A stretch of 64,000 bases of DNA. Source: Portibacter lacus (lineage in GTDB: Bacteria; Bacteroidota; Bacteroidia; Chitinophagales; Saprospiraceae). Both the position numbers and the translations under genes were made by a program. Shown here in pieces: positions 43,071 through 52,196 of this stretch; within the stretch, counting starts at the first letter, position 1; each line of letters opens with the position of its first letter. Where the stretch lies: assembly GCF_021533215.1 (NCBI RefSeq), contig NZ_JAJNKA010000002.1, positions 1 through 64,000 on the forward strand, in the 5' to 3' direction. A model generated the notes under the pieces. It worked only from the letters and a program-made list of their open reading frames with translations, was not told the origin of the DNA and made no database searches.

Positions 43071-43640
43071 ATGAAAAGTATAATTAGAGTCTCGTTATTT
43101 ATAGCATTAGGAATATTTGCCGTGTCTACAAATGCTAATGCTCAAAATAGGAATGCTAAAAAAGCTCACGTTGTGACGACTAAAAAAGTAGTTAAGGTAA
43201 AAAGATCTAATGTTAAGTTTAAAACACCTAAGAAAAAGGTCGTTACGGTAAGAACACTTCCTAATAAAAAGGTTATCAAACACCAGAATCAAAATTATTA
43301 TTTTGCTAACAACAGATACTATTCTTATTCTGGCGGTCGGTATATTCCATATACACCTAAAGTAGGATTCAGAACAAAATTACTACCTATCGGATATGTA
43401 ACCGTTCACTTCAATAACCATCCGTACTATGTACATAATGGGATTTTCTTTGCGAAATATAATAATGAATATGAAGTCATAGATCCTGAGGTGGGGACCA
43501 TTGTTTCTGAACTGCCTGAAGATGCTGAAAAAGTTATTATCGATGGAGGTACATTTTATGAATATGCCGACATCTTATATGAAAGAATTCAAGTAGATGG
43601 ACGGAGAGCATATGAAGTAGTGGGGATATTAGAAATGTAA
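43071..43640 (+). CDS. Basic exported protein, DUF6515-like
   Basis: The 189-residue protein has a signal peptide ending NANAQ, a lysine/valine-rich low-complexity stretch (HVVTTKKVVKVKRSNVKF, KKKVVTVRTLPNKK), then YYFANNRYYSYSGGRYIPYTPKVGF and repeated strand segments (VTVHFNNHPYYVHNGIFF, KVIIDGGTFYEYADILY). This matches what I remember of the DUF6515 family of unknown function, probably periplasmic. Monocistronic, with a terminator-like hairpin 18 bp downstream. Confidence 0.75.
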   Translation: MKSIIRVSLFIALGIFAVSTNANAQNRNAKKAHVVTTKKVVKVKRSNVKFKTPKKKVVTVRTLPNKKVIKHQNQNYYFANNRYYSYSGGRYIPYTPKVGFRTKLLPIGYVTVHFNNHPYYVHNGIFFAKYNNEYEVIDPEVGTIVSELPEDAEKVIIDGGTFYEYADILYERIQVDGRRAYEVVGILEM

Positions 43641-43657
43641 ATTAATCATATCATTTA

Positions 43658-43699
43658 AATGGGCGCCTTTGGTCTAGAATCAATGGTGCCCATTCTATT
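43658..43699 (+). terminator. Probable terminator after the DUF6515-like gene
   Basis: AATGGGCGCC (43658-43667) pairs with GGTGCCCATT (43685-43694), nine Watson-Crick pairs and one G-U, followed by CTATTTT. The T tract is interrupted, so strength is moderate. Confidence 0.6.
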
Positions 43700-43851
43700 T
43701 TAGAATCTTGCAAGTCATCACATTTAGGAAGCCATTTATACCGAGATATCATCTTGTATTTCATTATGATAAATTTAGATTCTATTCCGAACAAACTGTG
43801 CCCTTTATAACTATCATAAGTGTTTGTTTTACATCTAAAAATGATACCATT

Positions 43852-44091
43852 ATGCCAGATCCTAGAATAAAAAATGATGAACAATATGAAGCGTTAGTAG
43901 ATAAAGGGTACAGTAAAGAAAAAGCTGCTCGTATTGCCAATACACCGAATGCGGGCAGAAAAGGAGGAGAAGCCGCTACTTATGAGGATCGCACGAAAAA
44001 GGAAGTCTACGAGCAAGCGAAAAAAGTAGGAATAGAAGGCCGGTCTAAGATGAATAAAGCTGAATTAATTGAGGCACTTAGAAACAATTAA
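43852..44091 (+). CDS. Small Rho-N-terminal-domain protein (DUF7218-like)
   Basis: From the ATG at 43852 the product is 79 residues: PDPRIKNDEQYEALVDKGYS, KAARIANTPNAGRKGG, and a C-terminal SAP/Rho-N helix pair (VYEQAKKVGIEGRSKMNKAELIEALRNN). Such small proteins may bind nucleic acid; the function is unknown. The frame is open 144 bp further upstream, but that part lacks family similarity. It overlaps the stop of the convergent glycosyltransferase gene by 4 bp. Confidence 0.8.
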   Translation: MPDPRIKNDEQYEALVDKGYSKEKAARIANTPNAGRKGGEAATYEDRTKKEVYEQAKKVGIEGRSKMNKAELIEALRNN

Positions 44092-45167
44092 TTTGAATTG
44101 ATAAAATTTAGAATAGTCTCCGCTCTTTTATTCCAAGTATATTGTAGCACTAGTTCTTTATTATCATCAGTTGATTTCTTGTCAATATTAGAATTGCTAA
44201 TTGCCTCAAGGTTTTTTGCTAGTGAAATAGGACTTCCTACGTCGAAAAAATGAATCTCAAATTTCAAATTTTCTAGTTCACGGATGGATGGAATATCAGA
44301 TGCTAAGATTACTAAATCTGCGTAAGCATACTCGAAAAACTTTATGGGTGAAGTGTATAATGTGCCTTCTAGATGATTTAATGTTGGAACGATTCCAACG
44401 TCCATTTTCTGATAAAACTTATACAACGCAGGTTTTTCCATTGGTGGCAAAACCGTGATCACTTCCGAATTATAGTTTGGTAAATGCTCTTCTATCCCGA
44501 CTAAATAAATATGTCCTTTAAAATTTTCAAGCAAGTTAGAAGCTTCCAAAATAACATCAACTCCTTTCCATTCACCATAACTGCCCGCATAAATAAAGTT
44601 TTTCTTATTGTTCTCTTGTGCAGATTGTATCTCTTCGAATTTATAGTTATCGATCCCATTAGGGGCAACGAGAATATTCTTTCCTGCAAACTCGAAAATT
44701 TTCATTAGATCATGTTTAATCCCATTCGAAACCACAATAAATTTGCTGACAATGGAATAAGCGCTCATTTCTTGCTTCAAGCTAACCTTATCAGAAACCT
44801 TATGATATACTTTATGCGCTTCAAAAATGATCGGAACATTTAGACGTAAAAAGGAAGGAAGCTTACTATAGGCATAAAGGAAGGCGAAGTCCCTAGTTAG
44901 GATCTTATCAGGCCTCTTGAAAAACAAATATAAAATGGTATGCAAGCAGAAAATAATTCGAGAAAGTTTTTCATTCTTATTCAGACCAAGATTAATCACC
45001 TTAACTTGATTTATTCCTTTTTCCGCATCGATACTAGGAATGGAATGCATTCCTCTATAATAATCAACTTTTACAAATTCAGAAAATCCTTTCACCATTG
45101 AACAAGCCTGATATATATTAGATTTCTTTATATTTGTTCCTTCTTGATAAATGTAAGCGATTCGCAT
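44088..45167 (-). CDS. Glycosyltransferase family 4 (GT-B)
   Basis: The 359-residue cytoplasmic enzyme has an N-terminal Rossmann-like domain (MRIAYIYQEGTNIKKSNIYQ, IIFEAHKVYHK, FIVVSNGIKHDL, VAPNGIDNYKF) and the C-terminal nucleotide-sugar domain (FIYAGSYGEWKGVDVILEA, PIKFFEYAYADLVILASDIPS with the E-x7-E-like motif). It would transfer a sugar to a lipid-linked or polysaccharide acceptor. Adjacent surface-glycan genes on both strands support a role in an exported glycan; donor and acceptor unknown. A TAAATTTG box lies only 4 bp before the ATG. Confidence 0.85.
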   Translation of the reverse strand: MRIAYIYQEGTNIKKSNIYQACSMVKGFSEFVKVDYYRGMHSIPSIDAEKGINQVKVINLGLNKNEKLSRIIFCLHTILYLFFKRPDKILTRDFAFLYAYSKLPSFLRLNVPIIFEAHKVYHKVSDKVSLKQEMSAYSIVSKFIVVSNGIKHDLMKIFEFAGKNILVAPNGIDNYKFEEIQSAQENNKKNFIYAGSYGEWKGVDVILEASNLLENFKGHIYLVGIEEHLPNYNSEVITVLPPMEKPALYKFYQKMDVGIVPTLNHLEGTLYTSPIKFFEYAYADLVILASDIPSIRELENLKFEIHFFDVGSPISLAKNLEAISNSNIDKKSTDDNKELVLQYTWNKRAETILNFINSN

Positions 45168-45171
45168 ATTG

Positions 45172-45179
45172 CAAATTTA
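45172..45179 (-). promoter_or_regulatory. Predicted -7 box of the GT4 gene
   Basis: TAAATTTG on the minus strand, 4 bp before the ATG; a leaderless or very short-leader transcript is implied if the box is used. No TTG -33 element at the usual spacing. Confidence 0.35.
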
Positions 45180-45210
45180 AATAAATTGTGTTCCCCAGTT
45201 AGCTATCCCT

Positions 45211-46719
45211 ATGAAAAGACTAAGTATTATATCGATCGATGGCGTAAACTGGGAAATCGTTAATCCGCTTCTTAAGAAAGGAAAGCTTCCGTTTCTTGCG
45301 AAAATGATGGAAACAGGGCAATTTTCAACATTGCAGACCCATAGTTATGTTTCGAGTGGATCTACTTGGCCATCTATTCATACAGGAACACATCCTGGTG
45401 AACACGGTATATTCTTTTCGCATCGTCAACTCAAGTCTGGAACTTACGAAGTGGTTAAAAAACAAGCCGAGGATATTCCATTTAAAGGTTTTTGGCAGGT
45501 CGTTTCAGAATCTGGAATTCCAACGATAACCATTGATCTACCGAAGGCGCCGTTAATTCAAAAATTCAATGGTCTTGCGCTAAATAGTTGGGGTGAAGAG
45601 GCTCCATGGTATTCGCCATCTTATCCAAAGGACTTAAAGAAGGAAATCCATGCGAAATTTGGGAAGAACCCACTTCAGGAATTCTATCATCGACCTATGA
45701 AAGATCTGAAGTTATGGATTAAGCTTAAGAACCAACACATTGAAGCGTTAAAGAACAGATTTAGAATAGCAGAATACTTAATGCAAAAGCAAGAGGATTG
45801 GCAACTTTTCGTAATGGCGGTCAATGAAATTCATCTTGCCGGTCACTTGTTTTGGCACACCATTGATGAAACGCATCCGAATTATGATCCCGCGTTAAAA
45901 AAAGAGCTTGGAAATATCGTAGAAGAATTGATGATCATTACGGATGCCGGTCTAGAAAATCTTGCTAGTAAGTTTCCCGATGCTCTTCAACTTGTCATTT
46001 CTAATAATGGTATGGAAAAGAGCCAAACACCGATCAAAATAATGGATCAGTTGCTGAAGCAGTTTGGTTACATGGCAGGTGAAATACCTGGCGATAAGAA
46101 GTTAAGTAAAAAAGAATTTAACTTCATTAGCAAATTAGAACAAACATTACCCATGGGATTCGTACAGTGGGTTAAGGCAAAAACTCCCAAGAAACTTTGG
46201 TATAAGGTAACTAGGAAACTTACCCATTCTGCTGCAGACTGGAAAAAGTCGAAGGCCTTTCCATTGTTCAATGATGTTTCGGGTGCGGTAAGAATAAATC
46301 TAGCAGGAAGAGAGCCTAATGGCATCGTTAAAGCATATGAATACGATCAACTTTGCGATAAAATAACTGCAGACTTTATGACATTGACTTCTAATCAATC
46401 TTCTAAACCGGCGGTTAAAAGAGTCATCAAAATAAGAGATGAATTCCCAGGAGAAAACATGGATGAACTAGCTGATTTGTTAGTTATATGGGACAATTCA
46501 GAAAGTATTCTCAGCTTAGAAAGTGAGAAATTTGGATCCATTCAAATTCCAAAAGATAAACGAAGTGGAGCACATACCGATAAAGGAATTATTATTTCTG
46601 ATAATGAAATTGCACCTTCATTTATTAAAAATAGAGATCTGGTAATGGATCTAGAAATATACAGTAACGTTCTGCAATTCTTCGGAATGGATCAAGAGCG
46701 AAAAATCCCCAACAAATAA
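45211..46719 (+). CDS. Alkaline-phosphatase-superfamily phosphodiesterase-like protein with altered metal site
   Basis: The 502-residue protein starts LSIISIDGVNWEIVNPLL (first metal Asp) and has the nucleophile loop SSGSTWPSIHTGTHPGEHGIF, then ETHP/HLAGHLFWHTIDE, typical of type I phosphodiesterase/nucleotide pyrophosphatases. The expected S-D-H-G metal motif reads SNNGM (LQLVISNNGMEK), replacing both Asp and His ligands, so activity may be changed or lost. No signal peptide is visible, so it is likely cytoplasmic unless exported otherwise. It is 5 bp from the aldo/keto reductase gene, forming a two-gene unit in the glycan block. Confidence 0.82.
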   Translation: MKRLSIISIDGVNWEIVNPLLKKGKLPFLAKMMETGQFSTLQTHSYVSSGSTWPSIHTGTHPGEHGIFFSHRQLKSGTYEVVKKQAEDIPFKGFWQVVSESGIPTITIDLPKAPLIQKFNGLALNSWGEEAPWYSPSYPKDLKKEIHAKFGKNPLQEFYHRPMKDLKLWIKLKNQHIEALKNRFRIAEYLMQKQEDWQLFVMAVNEIHLAGHLFWHTIDETHPNYDPALKKELGNIVEELMIITDAGLENLASKFPDALQLVISNNGMEKSQTPIKIMDQLLKQFGYMAGEIPGDKKLSKKEFNFISKLEQTLPMGFVQWVKAKTPKKLWYKVTRKLTHSAADWKKSKAFPLFNDVSGAVRINLAGREPNGIVKAYEYDQLCDKITADFMTLTSNQSSKPAVKRVIKIRDEFPGENMDELADLLVIWDNSESILSLESEKFGSIQIPKDKRSGAHTDKGIIISDNEIAPSFIKNRDLVMDLEIYSNVLQFFGMDQERKIPNK

Positions 46720-46724
46720 AAAAT

Positions 46725-47696
46725 ATGGAGTACATAGATTTAGGAAAAGGAATTAAAGTTTCGAAGCTACAGTTTGGCTGTTCTCGATTAGGCAAGGCTG
46801 TCTTAGAAGATACTACCAAAATAGGTCCTGAGATCCTTCAGCAAGCTTTGGACAGCAGCATTAACTTCTTCGATACGGCATCGAATTACACATATGGTCA
46901 TTCGGAAGTTCTACTAGGTGATTTTATTAAAAAGAATAGAGATAAACTAGTCATCAGCACAAAGGGAGGAACATTATTATCCAAGAAAGCACAGCGTGCA
47001 ACCATCCTGAAGCCTATATATGGTATTATTAGACCAGTTATACAGAAATACAAAGCATTAAAGAAACACAAAAAGAGATTTAACTTTGACTATCAATACT
47101 TAGCTGACACGCTAGACACAAGCCTCGAACGTCTGAATCTTGACTCAGTAGATTTATATTATATCCATAATCCAGTACCTGAAGTAATAACCAATCCTAA
47201 GACCGGACAGTTTCTAGAAGGATTAAAGAAATCTGGGAAGGCAAAATTGACAGGATTATCAGTTCAGCATATGAAAGAGATCCCATTAATTCAGAATTTC
47301 GATGGAATTGATGTCGTCCAATTTTCTCTAAACTATTACAATTTCAAACCAGAATACATTGAAATTTTAGAAAATCTAAAGAATAAAGGGGTTAAACTGA
47401 TTGCCAGAACACCTTTTGAACGTGGATTACTCACGGAATACAATGAAGTAAAGACTGGCGGCAGGGCAGGTCAAAAAGATATCAATTTCAATGAGATCAA
47501 AGAAGCTTATAAAAAAGAATTAGGTATTTCTGAGATTCAATTAGCTATGTGGTTCATGCGAGATCTCGATATAGCCGACTCGATTCTTTTCAGTTCATTT
47601 AATAAAGAACACTTAGCAGATGACATTAAAGCTTTCGAAGAACCAATAAAGGAACGCTTTTCGTGGAAACAACTTAATCCTTCAAATACCAAGTAG
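46725..47696 (+). CDS. Aldo/keto reductase
   Basis: The 323-residue NADPH-dependent oxidoreductase has the AKR tetrad in context: Asp in NFFDTASNYTYG with Tyr following, Lys in VISTKGG, His in DLYYIHNP, plus the cofactor end IADSILFSSFNKEHLADDIKAFEE. It is closest to the group of multi-domain-free AKRs found in biosynthetic and sugar clusters. It follows the phosphodiesterase-like gene by 5 bp. Its 3' end overlaps the convergent sulfotransferase gene by 15 bp. Substrate unknown. Confidence 0.9.
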   Translation: MEYIDLGKGIKVSKLQFGCSRLGKAVLEDTTKIGPEILQQALDSSINFFDTASNYTYGHSEVLLGDFIKKNRDKLVISTKGGTLLSKKAQRATILKPIYGIIRPVIQKYKALKKHKKRFNFDYQYLADTLDTSLERLNLDSVDLYYIHNPVPEVITNPKTGQFLEGLKKSGKAKLTGLSVQHMKEIPLIQNFDGIDVVQFSLNYYNFKPEYIEILENLKNKGVKLIARTPFERGLLTEYNEVKTGGRAGQKDINFNEIKEAYKKELGISEIQLAMWFMRDLDIADSILFSSFNKEHLADDIKAFEEPIKERFSWKQLNPSNTK

Positions 47697-48509
47697 GCGT
47701 AAAATATTTTTTTGCCAATTTGAAAACGGATCTTGAAGGTTTGCAGATTGGTCAATTTTATAGTTCCCTGTTGTCGTTCGGAATCTTGTTTTCTCATTGC
47801 CAGATATAAGATGCACGGTTTCATTTTCCGAAGCAGATACACCTTCGTCTTTTATATTGAATTTGTGGAGAATATTCTGAATAGTCTCTTCTGGCTGTGA
47901 AATGAAATCTTCGTACTTAATCTTAATATGATTAATTTTATTTCTACTAAGGTAGCGTTTTATCAGCGCTCCATTAATCTTAAGCCTGAGGTAACTATTG
48001 AGGACGCCATTACCACGTTTCACAAAAGATGCAATATTAGCCCTTAAGTCTCTTTCTAAGTAAATTGTATAAACTTCTAGGTCTTTCATTTCACGATACA
48101 TCACTAATCGATTCAGACTTTTAGAGCTGTCTATCATGATAGAAACTGCCTGATTCTTTTCTTCTTTGTAAATCGCTAAATTTTCTAAAAAGGCCTTTTC
48201 CTCTTCGATTAATTTTCGAGAATTACCAAAAAATAATGATTTCATGTTCTTAACGAAAAGTAAAATACTAATGTCTTTATCTATCCCCCTATTAAAATAT
48301 TTCATTTCTTGGGAGATCAGTGGGCCCCAGAAATCACAATCTTTAGCTGCTTCCCCACAAGTACACCTCCGTGCATGAAATGATCGATTGAATTTCTTAA
48401 GTTCACCAGCATAGAATAAATTACTCCGCCGCCCAAGGTGCATGCATAACACCGTGGAACCGGATCTACTGTGTCCTAAAAGATAAATGATGGATTGCTT
48501 CTTACTCAT
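47682..48509 (-). CDS. Sulfotransferase family protein
   Basis: The 275-residue cytoplasmic enzyme begins IIYLLGHSRSGSTVLCMHLG, the PAPS 5'-phosphosulfate-binding loop, and has the 3'-phosphate segment YLERDLRANIASFVKRGNG. A Cys motif RRCTCGEAAKDCDFWGP follows the first helix, as in several bacterial carbohydrate sulfotransferases. It would sulfate a glycan or lipid. Its position among glycosyltransferase and flippase genes suggests a sulfated surface polysaccharide. Single gene, convergent with the aldo/keto reductase. Confidence 0.82.
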   Translation of the reverse strand: MSKKQSIIYLLGHSRSGSTVLCMHLGRRSNLFYAGELKKFNRSFHARRCTCGEAAKDCDFWGPLISQEMKYFNRGIDKDISILLFVKNMKSLFFGNSRKLIEEEKAFLENLAIYKEEKNQAVSIMIDSSKSLNRLVMYREMKDLEVYTIYLERDLRANIASFVKRGNGVLNSYLRLKINGALIKRYLSRNKINHIKIKYEDFISQPEETIQNILHKFNIKDEGVSASENETVHLISGNEKTRFRTTTGNYKIDQSANLQDPFSNWQKNILRLLGI

Positions 48510-48620
48510 TAAGTAGTGCTAATCTATGAATTTTCTAAAAATATATGTGAAGTCAGGAGATAGTTAAAATTTATATTTAATTTCATATTTCATTTTTCGA
48601 TATATATAAGTAATATTTAT

Positions 48621-51062
48621 ATGCCTAACTACCCCCAAAGGCTTAAACTCCTCATTTATCCAATTGCAATCTTAATAGGATTAGCAGTCCTTTTTCATAA
48701 ATATTTAAGCCTTGCGCATTTATTCATATTTGAAGATATCGGAAATGATACGTTAATGCTTTTCTATCCTAATCTGATAGATGATATTAGAACTATCAGA
48801 GAAGAAGGAATTCCTTTTTGGTCATTTTCTAAAGGCATCGGACAAGGAAATTTCTCAGAAGATTTTCTGAGTCCGTTTACTTGGTTTTATGCGATGCTAG
48901 GACCTAAATACCTGGCTTATGGAATTGGCTTTGTCCAATTTTTCAAAATAATTGCCATTGCACTGTTAAGCTTTAACTTTTTCAAAATTCAAAATTTCGA
49001 CAAACGAGCAGCAATTATTGGTTCGATTTTAATCACTTTTTCTGGGTATGTTATCGTAGGGTCAACTTGGTATGGCCATTCCACTAACATCATGTATATG
49101 TTACTCTTCATGGTTGGTCTAGAACTATGGATAAGTCGGCGCCAGTGGTGGTTACTTCCTATTGCCGTTCTATTTCTACTCGGCCCTCCTCTATTTTTCC
49201 TTGCAGAATTCACCTTAATCTACTTACTGATTAGAATCTCTTTTGCTAAAAATATAAATCTCGGAAAAATTTTAAATTTTGGGATACAATCATGGAAACC
49301 TATAGCTGTAAGCTTATTGATTTCTGCACCTTTTTTGGGCGCCATCATTTATAAATTTATCTACAGTCCGCGTGTTGGTGGAAGTGCATCTTATGCGGAT
49401 GATCTTTCGGCTACGCCAATTTTCTCGTTTGCCAATGAAGATTTATATTCCTCTATATTGTATCGTTTTTTCTCTAATGATTTACTAGGATGCGGAGATA
49501 CATATTCTGGGTGGAAAAATTACTTAGAATCTCCCCTATTATACTGCGGCTTGCTTTCCCTGTTATTGCTGCCACAAGTTTTCAGCTTTCTACATCGTCG
49601 ACAGAAAATTGCACTTGCCTCAGTGTTAGCCATCTGGGCTATCATTCTGATTTTTCCTTATTTCAGGTATGCTTTTTACCTATTTATGGGAGATTATTTC
49701 AAAGGTGCCCTTTCTTTCTTCATCCCATTTACCATGGTCATGATCTCCGTGATGACACTGGATCGGATGTTCACAGGCAACAAATTGAATCTAGTTTTAC
49801 TTTATTCAACAGCAGGAATACTTGGCTTCCTTCTGCTTGTACCAAGCTTGTTTTTTAAAAATTTAAACATTGACCTACCCATACAAATCACTGTTCTTTC
49901 ATTTCTGATAATGCAGGTCCTTGGATTAACCTTCTTTCAAATTAGGAAACAGAAAAATCTCTGGATAATGGCCATCGTTTTCTTGAGCTTGATAGAAGGA
50001 GTAGTGCTTTCCTATCCTGCTTTGAATAATAGGAAGGCTATAAAAGCTGACCGATTTGCAAGTAGAGAATTATATAATGACTATTCCCTAGAAGCGCTGA
50101 AATATATCGAAAGTATAGAGGATGGTTTTTATAGAGTTGAAAAAACTTACGGTTCCGTTTTATCAGGTCTTAATGATAGTCAAGCCCAAGATTATTTCGA
50201 TACTCGATCTTATAGGTCGCATAACCATAACAATTACATCAATTTTATCTACGCATTAGATATGATGGATCCTCAAGATGAACTTGCTACACGGTGGCTC
50301 CAAGGTCTCGGGACCGTAGCCGAACTCCATCCTTTTTTTCACATTAAATATATGCTGGCCAAATCTGGTGAAGAATCAAATGCGATCAAATTGAATTATG
50401 AAAATCTAGGTGAGCTAAATGGCATCAATATTTACAAATCGAAATTTCCTATTCCATTCGGATTTCCTGTTGAATCTTACATTACAGAGTCAGAATTCAA
50501 AAGTTTAAGTTCCTACTATAAGAGACTAAGTACACTCTATACCAGTGCCATCATTCCTGATGACGAAGCAGGAGAATATCCTAATTTAGCCAAGAAAGAC
50601 GCCACTACTATATTCAGTAGCTTAGCACTAGAAAGCTATAGTCTGAATAATGTGGGCAAAGGATTAGATATAACTAGTTTTTCTCAAAGTAAAATTACAG
50701 GATCAATAGAACTTTCAGCTCCATCGATGATCATCTTCACCTTTCCTTTTGATGAAGGTTGGCGAGTAAATGTAGATGGAAAGAAGAGCTCATTATCGTA
50801 TGTAGACAATGGATTAACAGGATTATACATCGAAGAAGGAAGTCATGAAATCGTTCTAAAGTATCGACCGCCTTTCTATGAGTATGGATTAGTCCTATTT
50901 CTACTAGGACTTGGCGCACTCATCTATTTTGGTCTGTTCAAAGAACCAAAGTCAAAAGCACCGTTTTTGATCCCCATGGAGTTGAAATCAAACATTGAAA
51001 AAGCAGATGAAAAATCACCTAGTAAAACAATAGGAAGTAAAAAGTCCCGAAAAATAAAGTGA
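48621..51062 (+). CDS. YfhO-like multi-pass membrane protein
   Basis: The 813-residue protein has about twelve N-terminal hydrophobic helices (from LLIYPIAILIGLAVLFHKY onward), conserved-looking FEDIGNDTLMLFYPNL and ISFFWSFSKGIGQGNFSED-type loops, then a large soluble domain (about 480-780), a final helix (YGLVLFLLGLGALIYFGLF) and a Lys/Ser-rich tail. This matches the bacterial YfhO family, implicated in glycosylation of lipoteichoic acid in Firmicutes and of unknown function in Bacteroidota. The extracellular loop arrangement resembles GT-C glycosyltransferases. It fits the surrounding surface-glycan genes. Confidence 0.78.
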   Translation: MPNYPQRLKLLIYPIAILIGLAVLFHKYLSLAHLFIFEDIGNDTLMLFYPNLIDDIRTIREEGIPFWSFSKGIGQGNFSEDFLSPFTWFYAMLGPKYLAYGIGFVQFFKIIAIALLSFNFFKIQNFDKRAAIIGSILITFSGYVIVGSTWYGHSTNIMYMLLFMVGLELWISRRQWWLLPIAVLFLLGPPLFFLAEFTLIYLLIRISFAKNINLGKILNFGIQSWKPIAVSLLISAPFLGAIIYKFIYSPRVGGSASYADDLSATPIFSFANEDLYSSILYRFFSNDLLGCGDTYSGWKNYLESPLLYCGLLSLLLLPQVFSFLHRRQKIALASVLAIWAIILIFPYFRYAFYLFMGDYFKGALSFFIPFTMVMISVMTLDRMFTGNKLNLVLLYSTAGILGFLLLVPSLFFKNLNIDLPIQITVLSFLIMQVLGLTFFQIRKQKNLWIMAIVFLSLIEGVVLSYPALNNRKAIKADRFASRELYNDYSLEALKYIESIEDGFYRVEKTYGSVLSGLNDSQAQDYFDTRSYRSHNHNNYINFIYALDMMDPQDELATRWLQGLGTVAELHPFFHIKYMLAKSGEESNAIKLNYENLGELNGINIYKSKFPIPFGFPVESYITESEFKSLSSYYKRLSTLYTSAIIPDDEAGEYPNLAKKDATTIFSSLALESYSLNNVGKGLDITSFSQSKITGSIELSAPSMIIFTFPFDEGWRVNVDGKKSSLSYVDNGLTGLYIEEGSHEIVLKYRPPFYEYGLVLFLLGLGALIYFGLFKEPKSKAPFLIPMELKSNIEKADEKSPSKTIGSKKSRKIK

Positions 51063-51125
51063 TAACAGATATTATATTTTTTGTTTAAATTACCAGAAAT
51101 TTCTTTGTAGATAAGTATATACCAA

Positions 51126-52193
51126 ATGAGCGTTAAACGATATCTTAAACTGACACTATGGATACTCTTCTGCGTTTCCTGTAATAGCAGTTCGAAACTT
51201 CCAGAAGTTAAAAGTATTAGCCATACATTCCTTTTTAATGAAAAGGTAACTGATAATTGTCATGCAGCAACGGTTGTAGAAACTCAACCAGATGAACTCA
51301 TGGCAGCATGGTTTGGAGGTAGTTATGAAGGTGCGAAAGACGTCGGAATTTACTCTTCTACTTATAATGGTAGTCTGTGGACAGCGCCTATTAATTTAAT
51401 AGAACCAACGATAAGCAACAATGACACTTTTCCATGTTGGAATCCCGTACTTTTTAAGAGCAGAAGCAATTGCTTGTATCTCTTTTATAAAATTGGCAAA
51501 AATCCAAGAGAGTGGTATGGAGCGATGATCACTTCGAAGGACAACGGAAAAACTTGGTCTGAACCACAAATCCTTCCAGAAGGTATCCTCGGTCCTATTA
51601 AGAACAAACCTATAGAAGTTAAACCAGGTGAAATACTATGTGGAAGCAGTACGGAAAGTGTAGCCAAGAATGAATGGCGAGTTCATGTGGAGATATACAA
51701 TGAAGAAAGCAATACGTGGAAGAAAATTCCCATTCCAAACGAACAGGAATTCGAAATCATCCAACCTACATTCCTAGAGCATTCGGACAATTCTATTCAG
51801 ATGCTTTGCAGAAGCAAACACGACAAAGTAATTTCATCCTGGTCAAGTGACTTTGGCTATACCTGGGAAAATACGGATAGCATTAATATAGTTAATTCTA
51901 ATTCTGGGATAGATGCCTTAACGATGGGAAATAATACGTTTCTATTGGTTAACAATCCGCTACCTCGAGGTGCTGATTGGTTTATAGGTCGAAATGTACT
52001 GGATGTCGAATATTCTAAAGATGGACTGAAATGGGATAAAATTGTTGACCTAGAAAACAAGGAGAAAGGAGAATTTAGTTATCCTGCAATCATTCAATCC
52101 GCAGACAAAAAAATTCATATTCTATATACATTTGATCGTGAATATATAAAGCATGTTGTTCTTGAATTAGATACGCATTCCTTCTCTCTTTAA
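51126..52193 (+). CDS. Sialidase-like (BNR repeat) lipoprotein
   Basis: The 355-residue protein has a lipoprotein signal (LTLWILFCVSC, Cys near residue 19) and a six-bladed sialidase-type propeller with Asp-box motifs SKDNGKTWSEP, SSDFGYTWEN and a diverged SKDGLKWDK. DELMAAWFGGSYEGAKDVGI near the N-terminus is typical of the exo-alpha-sialidase-like family (PF13088 type). Relatives include sialidases and other glycosidases; the catalytic Arg triad and Tyr/Glu pair were not verified. 63 bp after the YfhO-like gene, same strand; probably outer-membrane attached. Confidence 0.8.
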   Translation: MSVKRYLKLTLWILFCVSCNSSSKLPEVKSISHTFLFNEKVTDNCHAATVVETQPDELMAAWFGGSYEGAKDVGIYSSTYNGSLWTAPINLIEPTISNNDTFPCWNPVLFKSRSNCLYLFYKIGKNPREWYGAMITSKDNGKTWSEPQILPEGILGPIKNKPIEVKPGEILCGSSTESVAKNEWRVHVEIYNEESNTWKKIPIPNEQEFEIIQPTFLEHSDNSIQMLCRSKHDKVISSWSSDFGYTWENTDSINIVNSNSGIDALTMGNNTFLLVNNPLPRGADWFIGRNVLDVEYSKDGLKWDKIVDLENKEKGEFSYPAIIQSADKKIHILYTFDREYIKHVVLELDTHSFSL

Positions 52194-52196
52194 GTG

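Noticed and set aside
43708-43851. N-terminal extension of the Rho-N domain protein
   Set aside because: The 48 extra residues are Phe/Arg-rich without homology sense and lie directly after the preceding gene's terminator; the ATG at 43852 starts the conserved part.
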